NCBI RefSeq assembly: GCF_963924675.1
Contig: NC_089236.1
Span: 33,875,319 to 33,939,318 of the forward strand
Reading direction: 5' to 3'
DNA from: Phocoena phocoena
Lineage: Eukaryota; Chordata; Mammalia; Artiodactyla; Phocoenidae
DNA length: 64,000 bases
The first letter of the stretch is position 1. Each line of letters starts with the position of its first letter. Position numbers and translations under genes: made by a program. This document shows positions 52,327 through 64,000 of the stretch, one piece after another. The notes under the pieces are model-generated. The model was not told the DNA's origin, did not search any database, and worked only from the letters and a program-made list of their open reading frames with translations.

Positions 52327-52690
52327 AAAAAATAAGTTTCTGAAGAATCTAGGGGCAGGACAGGAATAAAAATGCACACGTAGAGAATGGACTTGAGGAT
52401 ATAGGGAGGGGGAAGGGTAAGCTGGGGTGAAGTGAGAGAGTGGCATGCACATATACACACTACCAAATGTAAAATAAATAGCTAGTGGGAAGCCACCACA
52501 TTACGCAGGGACATCAGCTCAGTCCTTTGTGACCACCTAGAAGGGTGGGATAGAGAGGGTGAGCGGGAGATGCAACAAGGAGGAGATATGGGGATATATG
52601 TATAAGTATAGCTGATTCACTTTGTTATAAAGCAGAAACTAACACACCATTGTAAAGCAATAATACTCCAATAAAGATGTTAAAAAAAAA

Positions 52691-52944
52691 AGAAATATAT
52701 GTATTACACAAGTGAACCAGGAGGAGATACTTTGCTTCAGTTTCTCAATACTTATTCTCTTTTGAGTCAGTAATTTCTTCTTTTCTTTGTTTAAATGGTG
52801 TGTTACTTTGTTTTCATTGAATCATGTACCTGGAGCCAATGGGAGAAAAATTTTTAAAGGTACTGCATATATTTGATAAGAAAATAGTAAATCTATTTTA
52901 ATTAAAGCATGTTTTATAAGTATTTCATAATAATTATAGCAAAT
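52691..52944. other. Unique AT-rich DNA
   Basis: Nothing recognised. Confidence 0.35.
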
Positions 52945-53130
52945 ATTTATCGAACTACATACTAAACATTGTGCCAAATGTTTTATAACCATTACATTTG
53001 TAATTCTATCAACCACTCTGTGAGCTAGGCACTATAATTTTGCATTCTGCATATGCTACATAGAGTAAATAAGTGACTTGCTCAAAGGTCAGTAAGATGG
53101 CACAGATAGTACCCATTCATTCACTCCTCT
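52945..53130 (+). mobile_element. MIR SINE relic
   Basis: Core order: aacattgtgccaaatgtttt, then actctgtgagctaggcacta, then taaataagtgacttgctcaa with aggtcagtaagatgg. Confidence 0.65.
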
Positions 53131-53139
53131 ATCAGTCAG

Positions 53140-53340
53140 AGTTCAATCATAGACATAGGTGGGGTTTCTTTTCCCTTGTGGGGAATCCCAGTCCAGGTTT
53201 TAAAGACTTCCAATTTATTATCCAGAATAAACTCCCTCTCTTTAAGTCAACAGATTAGCCTTTAATTGTATTTGCAAAATATCTTCGCAGCAACACTTTG
53301 GTTGTGCTTTTTGGAATTAATGGGTATTGTAACCTGGCAG
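53140..53340 (+). repeat. Possible old LTR/DNA-transposon relic
   Basis: ctccctctctttaagtcaac, then agattagcctttaattgtat and gcaaaatatcttcgcagcaa resemble the terminal part of an old mammalian repeat. Too diverged to name. Confidence 0.3.
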
Positions 53341-53344
53341 TGCT

Positions 53345-54180
53345 GACACCTTAAAAACACCATCATACATTCATTCACTCTTTCACCAATTTACTGAGTA
53401 TCTACTATATACTTGGCATTATACTACATTCTGAATATAGAGTGGTGAACCAACAAACACCATCCCTGCTATTAGAAACCTACTGGACTTCCCTGGTGGT
53501 GCAGTGGTTGAGAGTCCGCCTGCCAATGCAGGGGACTCGGATTCATGCCCCGGTTCGGGAGGATCCCGCATGCTGCGGAGCAGCTGGGCCCGTGAGCCAT
53601 GGCTGCTGACCCTGCGCATCCGGAGCCTGTGCTCCGCAACGGGAGAGACCACAGCAGTGAGAGGCCCGTGTACCGCATAAAAAAAAAAAAAAGAAAAGAA
53701 ACCTACTAACGGGGAATGCAAGCAATAAACAGTGTCTTTACAATATAATTACTAAATTGATTAGCACTATGGTAAGTCCATATTTCCACAGAAATATTAC
53801 AGAAGATCTTAATCTATATTGGGAGTCACCTCAGGAAAAGTAATAATTTTAAGATGCTATCTGAAGGAAGAGTGATATTAGCAAGCAAAAAGTCAAGGAA
53901 AAGAGTTTTAGGCAGGAAAGCAAGGAAAGAGCCTATGAGATCTTGAAGAACTGAAAGAAGGCCAGGCAGGGGCAATTAGCACAGGGACTCAAGAACTGTA
54001 TAAAAGGTAATGCATTTCTTCTCCCCACCTCAACTCCCACCCCAGTGCATTGTGAAATCATTGAAAAGTTCTATGTAGGGTGATATGATGTAATTTAAGT
54101 TTTAAGTTGATCATTCTGGGCCTATATGGGAAATGGCTTGCAAAAGAGCAATAATGGAAATGGGGAGATCATCGGTAGGA
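53345..54180 (+). repeat. Ancient mammalian interspersed repeat, same family as 17830, split by a SINE
   Basis: Begins attcattcactctttcacca and tactatatacttggcat, and continues after the SINE with gcaagcaataaacagtgtct and, near 54050, gtgaaatcattgaaaagttc with ttgatcattctgg. Parallel to 39570-40190. Confidence 0.45.
53485..53696 (+). mobile_element. CHR-type SINE
   Basis: Head ggacttccctggtggtgcagtg, CpG-rich body (cgcatccggagcctgtgctc), A-rich tail. Exact 11-bp duplication agaaacctact at 53474-53484 and 53697-53707. Open frames on the minus strand across it are SINE-derived. Confidence 0.95.
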
Positions 54181-55267
54181 TCACTTGCATGATCTTTTCT
54201 AATTAATCCACTATCAGAATCTTCGACATCTCCTCAGAAGGAGAATGCATCCCACCTCCTTGAGATTTAATGTCATATAGTGAGCTTCTGGTATTCTTGG
54301 GATGTATTGGAATTTTCCCAGATGCAGAGGAACTGAAAAACTTATTTAGAAACTTGTGAACTAAATCATTTGTGTGAAACAATGGCATCAGGGATTGTGA
54401 CAGAAGTCAGTGACCCTGAAGACACAGTGGGGGTACCACAGGTACCACAATGTAGTGATATATGATTCTTATAAATGGATGTGGCCACATTGCATTGAAA
54501 ACAACCATATAATCAATTTCCTATTAGTATCTTGTAACTCACTTCTATGAAATCAACTATGCCATTTGAGGAAAATTTTCTAGCTCTTTTAAAAGAGCCC
54601 ATTCTATCCATTATAAACTCACACAACACACACATTTACCAACTTGCAGGTGAGAACAGACGGGGACATTTAGAATGTTATCTCCATGCAATTTATGTCC
54701 TTATCTACCTCTCATATTTATTGACTCCAACTCTCCCCCATGTACTCAAATGAGCCCAGTGTAACTCATAGATATTTTGAAAAGTATATTGAGTGCATAA
54801 GTCTATGATTCAAAGAAGCACATGGTCTCTTATTATTATTATTATAATGAAAAATAAAAAAGAAACAAAGTGACTTTTCCTTGTGAGCAGAAAGATCCCC
54901 TCTCTGAAAACCCAAAGTAATATGAAATTTAATTTACATTATTGATACTAGGCCCAGTAACAGCCATACTCCTCAACTGTTTTTAGAGTCATTCTGATAC
55001 CCTTATTTTTAGAAATTGTAGTGAGGAGAAGTCAACTCTGGGAACACCTACTACACCATACCTCCATCGTACTATTAGATTATCACGGATATTGGTATAA
55101 TGATTTAATGCATTGAACCCTGTATTATTTACTGAGGCCCAGGATTTTTGCCATCACAATTTTCAGAGCTTCTACTTACCCAGATATTCATTCAATTTAG
55201 GGTCTCTTATTCTGGCTTGTTTTTTTTTTTTTATCATGAATAAAAATACACATGTTCTGAATAAAAA
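54181..55267. other. Unique AT-rich DNA
   Basis: No gene is visible. Only a short (TTA)n run (about 54830-54845). Confidence 0.4.
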
Positions 55268-56945
55268 AATTCACAATTTGTATGGAAACACAAAAAACCC
55301 AGAATAGCCAAAGCAATCTTAAAAAAGAAAAATGGAGCTGGAGGAATCAGGAACCCTGAGTTCAGACTATACTGCAAAGCCACAGTAATCAAGACAGTAT
55401 GGTACTGGCACAAAAACAAAAATATTGATCAATGGAACAGGATAGAAAGCCCAGAGATAAACCCACACACATATGGTCACCTTACCTGTGATAATGGAGG
55501 CAAGAATATACAGTGGAGAAAAGACAGCCTCTTCAATAAGTGGTGCTGGGAAAACTGGACAGCTACATGTAAAAGAATGAAATTAGAACACTCCCTAGCA
55601 CCATACACAAAAATAAACTCAAAATGGATTAAAGACCTAAATGTAAGACCAGACACTATCAAACTCTTAGAGGAAAACACAGGTAGAACACTCTATGACA
55701 TAAATCACAGCAAGATCCTTTTTGACCCACCTCCTAGAGAAATGAAAATAAACACAAAAATAAACAAATGTAACCTAATGAAATTTAAAAGCTTTTGCAC
55801 AGCAAAGGAAACCATAAGCAAGATGAAAAGACAGTCCTCAGAATGGGAGAAAATATTTGCAAATGAAGCAACTGACAAATGATTAATCTCCAAAATTTGC
55901 AAGCAGCTCATGCAGCTCAATATCAATAAAACAAACAACCCAATCCAAAAATGGACAGAAGACCTAAATAGACATTTCTCCAAAGAAGATATGCAGACTG
56001 CCAACAAACACATGAAAGAATACTCAACATCCTTAATCATTAGAGAAATGCAAATCAAAACTACAATGAGATATCATCTCACACCAGTCAGAATGGCCAT
56101 CATCAAAATACCAACAAACAATAAATGCTGGAGAGAGTTTGGAGAATAGGGAACCCTGTTGCACTGTTGGTGGGAATGTAAATTGATACAACCACTATGG
56201 AGAACAGTATGGAGTTTCCTTAAAAAACTACAAATAGAACTACCGTATGACCCAGCAATCCCACTACTGGGCATACACCCTGAGAAAACCATAATTCAAA
56301 AAGAGTCATCTACCAAAATGTTCATTGCAGCTCTATTTACAATAGCCAGAACATGGATGCAACCTAAGTGTCCATCAACAGATGAATGGATAAAGAAGAT
56401 GTGGCACATATATACAATGGAATATTACTCAGCCATAAAAAGAAATGAAACTGAGTTTTTTGTAGTGAGGTGGATGGGCTTAGAGTCTGTCATACAGAGT
56501 GAAGTAAGTCAGAAAGAGAAAAACAAATTCCGTATGCTAACACATATATATGGCATCTAAAAAACAAACAAACAAAAAATGGTCGCAAAGAACCTAGGAG
56601 CAAGATGGGAATAAAGGCACAGATCTACTAGAGAATGGACTTGAGGTTATGGGGAGGGGGAAGCATAAGCTGTGAGAAAGTGAGAGAGAGTCATGGACAT
56701 ATATACACTACCAAATGTAAAATAGATAGCTAGTGGGAAGCAGCTGCATAGCACAGGGAGATCAGCTGGGTGCTTTGTGACCACCTACAGGGGTGGGATA
56801 GGGAGGATGGGAGGGAGGGAGATGCAAGAGGGAAGAGATATGGAGATATATGTATATGTATAACTGATTCACTTTTTTATAAAGCAGAAACTAACACACC
56901 ATTGTACAGCAATTATACTCTAATAAAGATTTTAAAAAATCAAAA
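55268..56945 (+). mobile_element. LINE-1 copy F, 5'-truncated
   Basis: Starts abruptly inside ORF2 (attcacaatttgtatggaaa), runs through the ORF2 C-terminus to the stop at about 56558-56560, then the 3' UTR and ataaagattttaaaaaatc tail near 56945. About 1.68 kb. The same start motif occurs at 4450 in copy A and 51040 in copy E, confirming the register. Confidence 0.94.
55270..56560 (+). pseudogene. L1 ORF2p C-terminal fragment (copy F)
   Basis: Frames 55577-55882, 55910-56149 and 56159-56560 together cover the ORF2p C-terminus but are separated by stops. The conserved block is [17 protein letters not shown], followed by [19 protein letters not shown]. The upstream half of the cysteine cluster reads CWREFGE, so one cysteine is lost. 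No endonuclease or polymerase domain remains. Confidence 0.85.
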
Positions 56946-59900
56946 ATCAAAATAAAATAAAATTGTTCACCCCCCAAAAAAGTATACACTTGTTCTTCTT
57001 TTTGTTGTTTTATAATTGTTCATTGCTACTAACATGATTTATCTTCTTTTTCCCTAACTAGTTATGATGTAAATTCAGATATGTATACAAATAAATATAT
57101 TTGTATTCGATGGTAACATTCTGCACAGAAATGACCTGAGAAATTATTTTGTTGTCCAAAATCAGTCTTAATTCATAAAATAGGAAGATTTGCCAATTCC
57201 CTTGCATGTCTTTCTTCCTTTTCTTTTCTTTTTTTATCTGCTTGCTTTTTATCTTGATCTACTTAATGTCAGTGCCACCTTATTAGTTCTGGATAACCTC
57301 CGTCTTTTCTTTCAACAACCAAAGAATAGTAAGCACTAGCTAAATTGTCTTGTAATGACTGTTGCACAGCAGGATCATTTATTCTGAGCCATTTATAAAG
57401 AACACACAGCACAATGTTACAATCAGTGTGTACAGATTGGGTCAGGCTAATACAGAAGTGTACTTAAATGGCAGGATGCCACTTTAGTTCATCCACTGTG
57501 AAATGCTGAGTTATTTTCTTGCTACAAAGATCAAGCCTTTGAAGAATGTTGAAGGTTTTGAAGAATATTTCTTTCATTTTCTTCCATACCTTATAGGAAT
57601 AATATTCTGGAAACTTAAAGAAAAATATCAACTAGGCCAAGTAGTCCATATATACTTTATTAGGGAAACTTCCCTTAAACCAACTGTAGAATGATTAAAA
57701 TTTAATTGTTTGGTAGCCAAGATGATTAAATTACTAATAGATTTGGGGGAGAACGTTTAGCTAATCTTCAGGCAGTTTCTTGTGTACTATAAGCACAGAA
57801 GCACAATTAATCATCTAGCCAAAAGTAATTCTAATTGATCTATAACAGAAATGGACGTTTAATTTTCAAGATTTAATTTAGTATGTATATGATTTAAGCA
57901 GTAATTTTATAATACGAAATCAAACAATGCTTTAGGTTAGAAACTGAACTGTAATTTTGTTTTGTAATCCAAGAACTAACACATATACTGAGTTTCAGTC
58001 ACACAAAATAAATAACGTTTACTGGAAAACTACTTGTATTCTGATATTCTTTTTTTTTCCAAGTTAGAATAGGTACAAAGCACGGTAAGATATTCTATGT
58101 AAAGAAGAAATATAACTAAATATTAAAGGGAATGATAATTTAATTTACTACATAAGATATTTAGAGTAAGAAAGGCATGACACGACACTAATTCAATTTT
58201 TAAATCCAGCCCACCGGTATAATAGTTTGTGCAAACTCTGCCTAGATTCTGTTACATGATCAACTGTTACCCATATTTTCCTGTGCTGTTGGATGTGTGA
58301 TTTTTTGTATGAGTCAAAATTGCTATTTTAATGAAAATGTCAAGGAGGATAGAGAACTTCAGGAAGGTAGGGGTGGCATGAAATGGAGGCAGTTGCACAT
58401 TATATACACACTCACACTGAAGAGATTTCAGGGGAATTCTCCTGGTGTTTTCTCCTGAAAAGCTAGACATATATATTTAGTTGAGAAACTGGAAAATTTC
58501 CTGTGAAAATCATCTGATATACATTTCTAGATTTAAATTATATGAAAAATTTACCCATTCAGCTCTTTATGTAATTATAAATTACCATATTAGAGATAAA
58601 TACAAATTAAGGGCTATATATAGAGTTTAAAATATTGATCTTGATAAATTAGGTAAAAAATTATGTCAAAAGGAGAATGTATTTACATGAAATTCACTCA
58701 ACACTATGGAGAAATGTTATAAAAGTGGTTAGTTTTCAAAAATCCATTCCTCCCATTCTCCTAGGAAGGTGAAGCTTCTTCATAATGTTTGGTAGGGGAT
58801 ATTTTGCAATTTTAAGATGCTTCAGATCAAAACAAACTGCACAATTGACATTTTAAGAAATGGGCTTTTTCTCTTACTCATCTATAAATATCAGTAACTG
58901 CAAGGATTACACTTAACATATTAGAACAGTGATTTTTATGGATATTTTGGCCCTTCTATGCTTTAGACATCTAAGAGTAAGTCTATCTGTAATGTGGTAG
59001 ATCAGTGTGCTATGCTTGCTAAATAAAACAAAAATAAGATTTTTTTCTTACAGCTACCATTTTACCTGGAAAATAACTGATTTTTTTTCAAGAACATTAA
59101 ATTCAGTATATTTTTTCTGCTCAAGCAATAAAGTGAGGAGAATATACACTGTACTATTAAACTCTATATTTTGTCAAAGCAGTAGATGGTAATTGTTCAA
59201 AAGTATGAAATAGACCAACATGCCTTTAAATCAATGATGTATAGATTATAGCTTTCCAAAATCCATGTAAATTTGTTATATGACAATGATGCCTTTGAAA
59301 TATTGTTACCTATAGCGATAGTATTTGGTGGATTAAAAACCATTTAAAGAAATTAAAATATCAGTGGAGCATCCAGATATAATTCTCACAAATATCTTAG
59401 GACTCAGTAGCTTTTCTTCTCTATTTTCTCAACAGTAGTGTAGTGAATATTATAGAAATGCTTTCAAGATATTTTCCTTTCTCCATGGCAGTGATGAGGA
59501 CTTTATTAGGGAAGAATTAAGTTTTGGAGGAGGTGAATCTTATACAAGTTCAGAGGTTCTTTTTAAATAAAGTAATGCAAAATTAGAAATGTATAATTAA
59601 GTATGAAAATGAATATCTAATTAGAATGAGAAAGAAATCATAATTAATAGTACATTTAAAAAAAATGGTTGAAAACCACAAACATCACAAAAATCCATAA
59701 AATTAACATGATATATGCTCAATTAATTGCATAACACCTGCTATACATTTTTCCCTCTACATTTTTGGCTGCATACTCTTCAATCAACTCTTCATATAAC
59801 AATGGTTTCCTTATATCTTTTTCTATACCTAGAAGAGAAAAAATAATCAGGTTTTTTCTCCTAGCATGTTTGATAAAAATGTATTTATTTTTCATGGCTT

Positions 59901-60499
59901 ATAGGAGTGCTTTTTATATATTATTGAAAATGTCATGCAATTTCTAGAATTGTTTTCAAATTTGGGAAAGTCTCTTAGAGAATTTTTAAACATATGAGTA
60001 AGGTTTAGAAAAATTTTACACAGACTAGCTTCTGGCTCTAGACATTTTACAACCAGACTCTCCTCTCCAACTCATAGGTTGATGAGTGGAAGCACCTTAG
60101 GTCAATGAGTGGGAGAGTATTTCTGGAGGTCATTCCTACCCTGGAACAGGTAGCAATACTCTGTGTACAGAAGTGACTGTGAATCACATAAGTATTTCCC
60201 ACTAAACTCAAACTAAATGGATCTCCACCTTAAATTCCCCTTAGCTATATTTCCAAATGCTCAAACTCATCCCATGCTACCTAACAAGAGGGGAAGATAA
60301 ATGGCAACAGACAGTGGTCTTAATCAATTGCAGTTAAATTATCTCACTTTCACAAACTTTTCAAAACTCATATAACTGTATAAACACATTGCTGGACCAT
60401 TTTGGGGGTTGTGGAAGGAACCAAATGATGGACCTGGCTATATAAACTCCATTAGCTTCAAGATGGATCTGTCTCTGAATATGAAGTGAAGATTAGATC
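56946..60499. other. Long AT-rich repeat-poor stretch
   Basis: About 3.5 kb with no recognised gene and no clear transposon. Bases 57200-57900 contain several TAATTA-type and GATTAA cores and could be conserved non-coding DNA, which is speculative. Short frames (57503, 59007, 59765) have no family features. Confidence 0.35.
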
Positions 60500-60513
60500 A
60501 AAAGTAAGGTGAA

Positions 60514-60704
60514 GGGCTTCCCTGGTGGCGCAGTGGTTGAGAGTCCGCCTGCCGATGCAGGGGACACGGGTTCGTGCCCCGGTCTGGGAAGATCCCACAT
60601 GCCGCGGAGCGGCTGGGCCCGTGAGCCATGGCCGCTGAGCCTGCGCGTCCGGAGCCTGTCCTCCGCAACGGGAGAGGCCACAACAGTGAGAGGCCCGCGT
60701 AACG

Positions 60705-60742
<38 letters not shown>
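60514..60742 (+). mobile_element. Young CHR-type SINE with 39-A tail
   Basis: The best-preserved copy: head gggcttccctggtggcgcag, A-box region tggcgcagtgg, B-box ggttcgtgcc, CpG-rich body (ctgagcctgcgcgtccggag). The flanking duplication aaaagtaaggtgaa is exact over 14 bp (60500-60513 and 60743-60756), with a pure A run at 60708-60746. An intact internal polymerase III promoter and undegraded tail indicate very recent insertion. Confidence 0.96.
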
Positions 60743-60750
<8 letters not shown>

Positions 60751-60756
60751 GGTGAA

Positions 60757-61234
60757 AATCATGCTCATTGCAAATGTTTTAAAAAATACAGATCACATTA
60801 GAGATGACTTGATGTGTGGATTTGAGTTCTTGACTTTTGAAAAGGAAGTGACTTTCTATCATTTGAAAGATCTGAAAACCATTGTTTCATACACTGAAGT
60901 TTCCTCCTCTGAGTGAAATAATTTGACACTATGCTTGCATTATGTTCTCACTCTTTGCACTGTTCGCTGGGGGACTTCAACCAAACCATGTTGCCTTTTT
61001 CATGTTACTTTCTTGATGTTTGTCTCTGCCTTTCTCTTGAGATCCAGATCTGAGTATCCTATTAGTTGTCATTAGTTGGTCACTGACACTTTAATATTCC
61101 AAAGACTCAGTCCCTCAGATACTGTGCCAAAGATGCTTTTCACCTTTATTTAACATTTGCAACCTTGTCATCAGTGAATCCCTATGTATATTTATGTTAG
61201 TCAGAGGCCTCTTAATCACCTCTCTACATGCAAT
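60757..61234. other. Unique DNA
   Basis: Nothing recognised. Confidence 0.35.
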
Positions 61235-61955
61235 CCTTTACTCCTATTTCTTCCTAACTTCATCCCCATACAACTACCTTACTTTGGGTCCACCCTTCTG
61301 ATCTACATCATTGCAATAACATATTTACTTATTTCCTTAGCTGATATCTGAATCTCTTGCTAGAATACATACTGTCAGATTGTGTCAAGATGCTGCTTAG
61401 ATATATTCAAAAATTTCTATAAAATTATTCTGTGGTTTCTGGACTTCAGGTTAATGTTCAAAGTTCTTAGTTTATTTCACAAGCTCCTGCCCTTTTTATA
61501 GCTCTATCTCCTGCTATTGCCCCATATGTAATCTCTACTTAAGCCATTATAATTAATTTCCAGGTTTTGGACTCCTGATGCTGACTCAATGCTTTGTATT
61601 CCTCCATGCTATTCTCCAGGCATGGAACATTCTTATCCTTTTCTCTACTTAGGAAAGTTCTTCACGAACTTCAAGACTCATCACAAGAGTAACCAATATC
61701 TTCTAAGAAAAGTTCCCAGAGCTGATGGGCTAGTTGAGAAGTCTATTCTTTCCTTTGCTGTCATAGCATCTGGGTATACTTTTATGAGAGCAGTAACTAA
61801 CCACGTTGTAATCACTGTTTTTTTACTTCGTTCCTCATAGACTATGAGTTCAATGAGATAAAAATCTATGCTGTGTTCATTTCTTCACTCTGAGCACAAA
61901 ATGTGTCTGGTACATAGGAGGTGATTTCAAGTATCTTTTGAATGAATGATTAATT
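61235..61955 (+). mobile_element. L2 LINE relic
   Basis: Follows the L2 3' order over about 700 bp: tatctcctgctattgcccca, ttccaggcatggaac-type block at about 61615, then gagttcaatgagataaaaat with gcacaaaatgtgtctggtac, ending with ttttgaatgaatgattaatt. Strongly diverged, long inactive. The open frame 61589-61840 lies within it and is not a gene. Confidence 0.7.
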
Positions 61956-63136
61956 GAAGGGAATGTTCTGAGGTGTAGGTTAGTGATTAACCTATGAAAA
62001 GTTGAATATATAGGTGGGTGAGAGAATAGGGTTTCATAAGACTTTGCAATTCTGTAAAGCAGGAGCAACGTATAGATTTTCTTCTTAGTTTGTTTACAAA
62101 TTGGTAATACTAAGCCAACTACTTCTTTTCACCCCTTACCACATCTTAGTGAATCTTAGCATATATAAAAGAAACTATATCACTAAAAACATAAATCAGA
62201 AGGTAGGGAAGTGAGCTCAATATATTAAAAATAATTCACAAATTGGAAACTCACAGCATGTACAAAAATTGACACAATATCTAAGAGGATGCAATGTACT
62301 TGAGGAGAGTATTCATGTTTTGGGCAGCTCTGACTGAGTAAAATTTCATTTATGATGATAATGGCTATGGAAAAAGAGACCATAGTCAGAGAAAGTGTAA
62401 AATGTTTATTTAAATCAATACTTAAGAAGTGATAGTTGTACCTGTTTGTGTACCTCACTAGAATGTCTCATTTCTTTTTGTCTCTCTTCTTCTCTCTGAT
62501 ATATGTGCACATATATCAACCTAGAAAAAGAGAATAATGTATTCTGTGTTTTATGTGTATTTATGAGCAGCCAGAAAAACTTTATTGAATTGATTTTCTC
62601 CAAATAAATATAACCCTCTCTCATAACTGCATGTTTAATTTCTTGCCTGAGTTTCATTTGGTCTACTGGAAGGTAAGATTTTATTGATATTGTCTATATA
62701 CATTACATTCTTCAGTTTGCCACCGAATTTTATAACATGACCTTCCTCATAACATGGCTAACTAAAACAGATTTAGATTGTTCATCTTTTTATTTAATAT
62801 AGGATATGGAGGTGTTTACAAGTTATTATAGTAATAATAATAATGTCATATCTCCTTAGTTATGCCTAACTAATTAGGAACTTATGATGATTTAAATACA
62901 AATGATGCTAAAATTTATTTTTATGCTTGAAGAAAAAATATTGTGTTAAATTTTTAGTATACATAATAATTTAGGAGGATTGTTTAACAGTGAAAATATG
63001 TTTCAAGTGATTTCAAGTGTCACTTTACATGCCAGTAATCAATGCGGTCAATCTAAATTCTTTTACTTTATGTATTTTATTCTACTTCTTACTGTTACTT
63101 TTCCTAGAATTTATTTCCCTATGACTTTATTTAATA
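61956..63136. other. Unique AT-rich DNA
   Basis: No gene or repeat is recognised. Confidence 0.35.
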
Positions 63137-63146
63137 TTAGCCATGA

Positions 63147-63518
63147 GGTACTTTCCTGGTGGCACAGTGGTTAAGAATACGTCTGCCATTTCAGGGGACA
63201 CGGGTTCGATGCCTGATCCAGGAAGATCTCACATGCCGCAGAGCAATTAAACCTGTGCACCACAACTACTGAGCCTGTGCTCTACAGCCCATGAGCCATA
63301 ACTACTGAGTCTGTGTGCCACAACTACTGAAGCCCACCTGCCTAGAGCCCGTTTTATGCAACAAGAGAAGCCACAACAATGAGAAGCCCACTCACTGGAA
63401 TGAAAGGTAACCCTTACTCCCTGCAGCTAGAGAAAGCCCATGCATAGCAACAAAGACCTAACGCCACCAAAAATAAATAAATAAATAAAATTATTAAGAA
63501 AAATAAAACAAAATAAAT
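63147..63518 (+). mobile_element. CHR-type SINE, longer/older form
   Basis: Head tactttcctggtggcacagtg, B-box gggttcgatgc, a long central part with repeated ccacaactactga-like units, and an (aaat)n tail. At about 370 bp it resembles the copy at 11179. Exact 10-bp duplication ttagccatga at 63137-63146 and 63519-63528. Diverged body fits an older insertion. Confidence 0.9.
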
Positions 63519-63528
63519 TTAGCCATGA

Positions 63529-64000
63529 TTTTGTGTTAGATATGATTTAATTAATAACCTGAATTTTAAATATTCTCTAGCTAGGAATTTTCACATATTT
63601 AAACTGCATTTTTCTAAATTCTTTTAAGCCAAAGGGATTTTCGACATAACTTGATTAGTACAGGTGCCAAGAATTAGTTGGATATTATACCAAAATAAAT
63701 TAATATTTAAATGCTTCAATTAAAAAAATAAATGTTTCAATTAAAACTGATTACATTTAAGTCATTTATTATGTAGCAGAAAGAACTAACTAATTCAAAG
63801 TTTTTTAATTATTTCAAAATAGTGAATACATGAGAAAGTCAATATTTGGATGTTTTAAAATTATTTATTATTATAAATTATGGTTAGTCAAGAAATACCA
63901 ATCAAACTTAAATCATCTGCTAAGAGTACATTTATTTCTACTTTGTTTCCTGATACCAAAATAAAATTTTAATGTTAAGATGTCTGATACTAATCAACCT
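63529..64000. other. Unique AT-rich DNA
   Basis: No gene is visible. A small near-duplicate of about 20 bp is seen near 63708-63745 (aaatgcttcaattaaaa and aaatgtttcaattaaaa). Confidence 0.35.

Larger units (their letters stand above)
46086..52690 (+). mobile_element. LINE-1 copy E, near full length, carrying a NUMT and a SINE
   Basis: Begins inside the L1 5' UTR (tctgtgtggctgacagtg, then gacattggtccatcagagac), then ORF1 (46630-48260, interrupted), ORF2 (48317-52326) and a 3' UTR ending ataaagatgttaaaaaaaaa at about 52690. Two later insertions sit within it: mitochondrial DNA at 47417-48202 near the 3' end of ORF1, and a CHR SINE at 50357-50555 in ORF2. Removing them leaves about 5.6 kb. Multiple stops make it inactive. 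No convincing target-site duplication was found. Confidence 0.95.

Noticed and set aside
60514..60600. tRNA gene suggested by A-box and B-box motifs
   Set aside because: These are the internal promoter boxes of the tRNA-derived SINE head; no cloverleaf with matching acceptor stem is seen.
60493..60768. Minus-strand open frames of 69-91 codons, repeated in similar form at 20325-20600, 53419-53721 and 50194-50567
   Set aside because: They are translations of the CHR SINE body. The similarity between them reflects the repeat, not a protein family.
11179..63518. CRISPR array or regularly spaced repeat system formed by the recurring ~200-bp units
   Set aside because: The units are dispersed SINEs with individual target duplications, irregular spacing and both orientations, in a mammalian genome.

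Overview
This window looks like non-coding nuclear DNA from a whale, dolphin or porpoise. The main evidence is ten copies of the CHR-type tRNA-derived SINE (typical start ggcttccctggtggcgcagtgg, B-box core ggttcgtgcc). CHR SINEs characterise cetaceans and their close relatives. I see no BovB, Bov-tA or PRE-1 copies, which argues against ruminants and pigs. The base composition is AT-rich, and the rest of the repeat mix (MIR, L2, MER5-like, old L1) is ordinary for a placental mammal. I found no host protein-coding gene, rRNA gene or intact tRNA gene. Almost every open frame of 60-230 codons is a piece of LINE-1, a frame read through a SINE, or a chance frame. The window is therefore intergenic DNA or the inside of a large intron.

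Layout. 1-6112: plus-strand L1 (5' end outside the window), split by a 1.5-kb GC-richer retro-inserted segment at 492-2024. 7420-9445: L1 5' UTR and start of ORF1 from another subfamily, plus a 3'-end scrap. 9446-25084: mostly unique AT-rich DNA with CHR SINEs at 11179, 11620, 13340 and 20370, old MIR/L2/L1 relics, a (TA)27 tract beside a 72-nt palindrome, and a long degraded ancient repeat at 17830-19450. 25085-26404: 5'-truncated minus-strand L1 with a long intact ORF2 C-terminus. 26768-27110: two MER5-like DNA-transposon relics, followed by (TG)25. 29818-35266: near full-length minus-strand L1 with a SINE inside. 36118-36455: L1 3' scrap. 38810-39285: solo LTR. 40240-41330: repeat-free stretch that could be conserved regulatory DNA. 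41661: CHR SINE. 46086-52690: near full-length plus-strand L1 carrying both a nuclear copy of mitochondrial ND1 (NUMT, 47417-48202) and a CHR SINE (50357). 53485: CHR SINE inside an ancient repeat. 55268-56945: 5'-truncated plus-strand L1. 60514: very young-looking CHR SINE with a 39-A tail. 61235-61955: L2. 63147: older, longer CHR SINE.

The elements act on one another rather than as a gene system. The L1 machinery explains the SINE target-site duplications, the tail-only poly(A) insertion at 12396 and the segment inserted at 492. The NUMT is different: it has no poly(A) and no clear duplication, which fits end-joining repair. The L1 open frames I examined are broken: A has lost the RT motif C aspartate, E has lost the motif A aspartate, and D and E share an Asp-to-Asn change in the endonuclease.

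I found no evidence of a new functional system. The observations most worth checking are the NUMT-in-L1 nest, the possible satellite-precursor insert at 492-2024, the near-perfect 72-nt palindrome, the tail-only insertion and the young SINE. Family names were assigned by eye and should be confirmed with RepeatMasker against a cetacean library.
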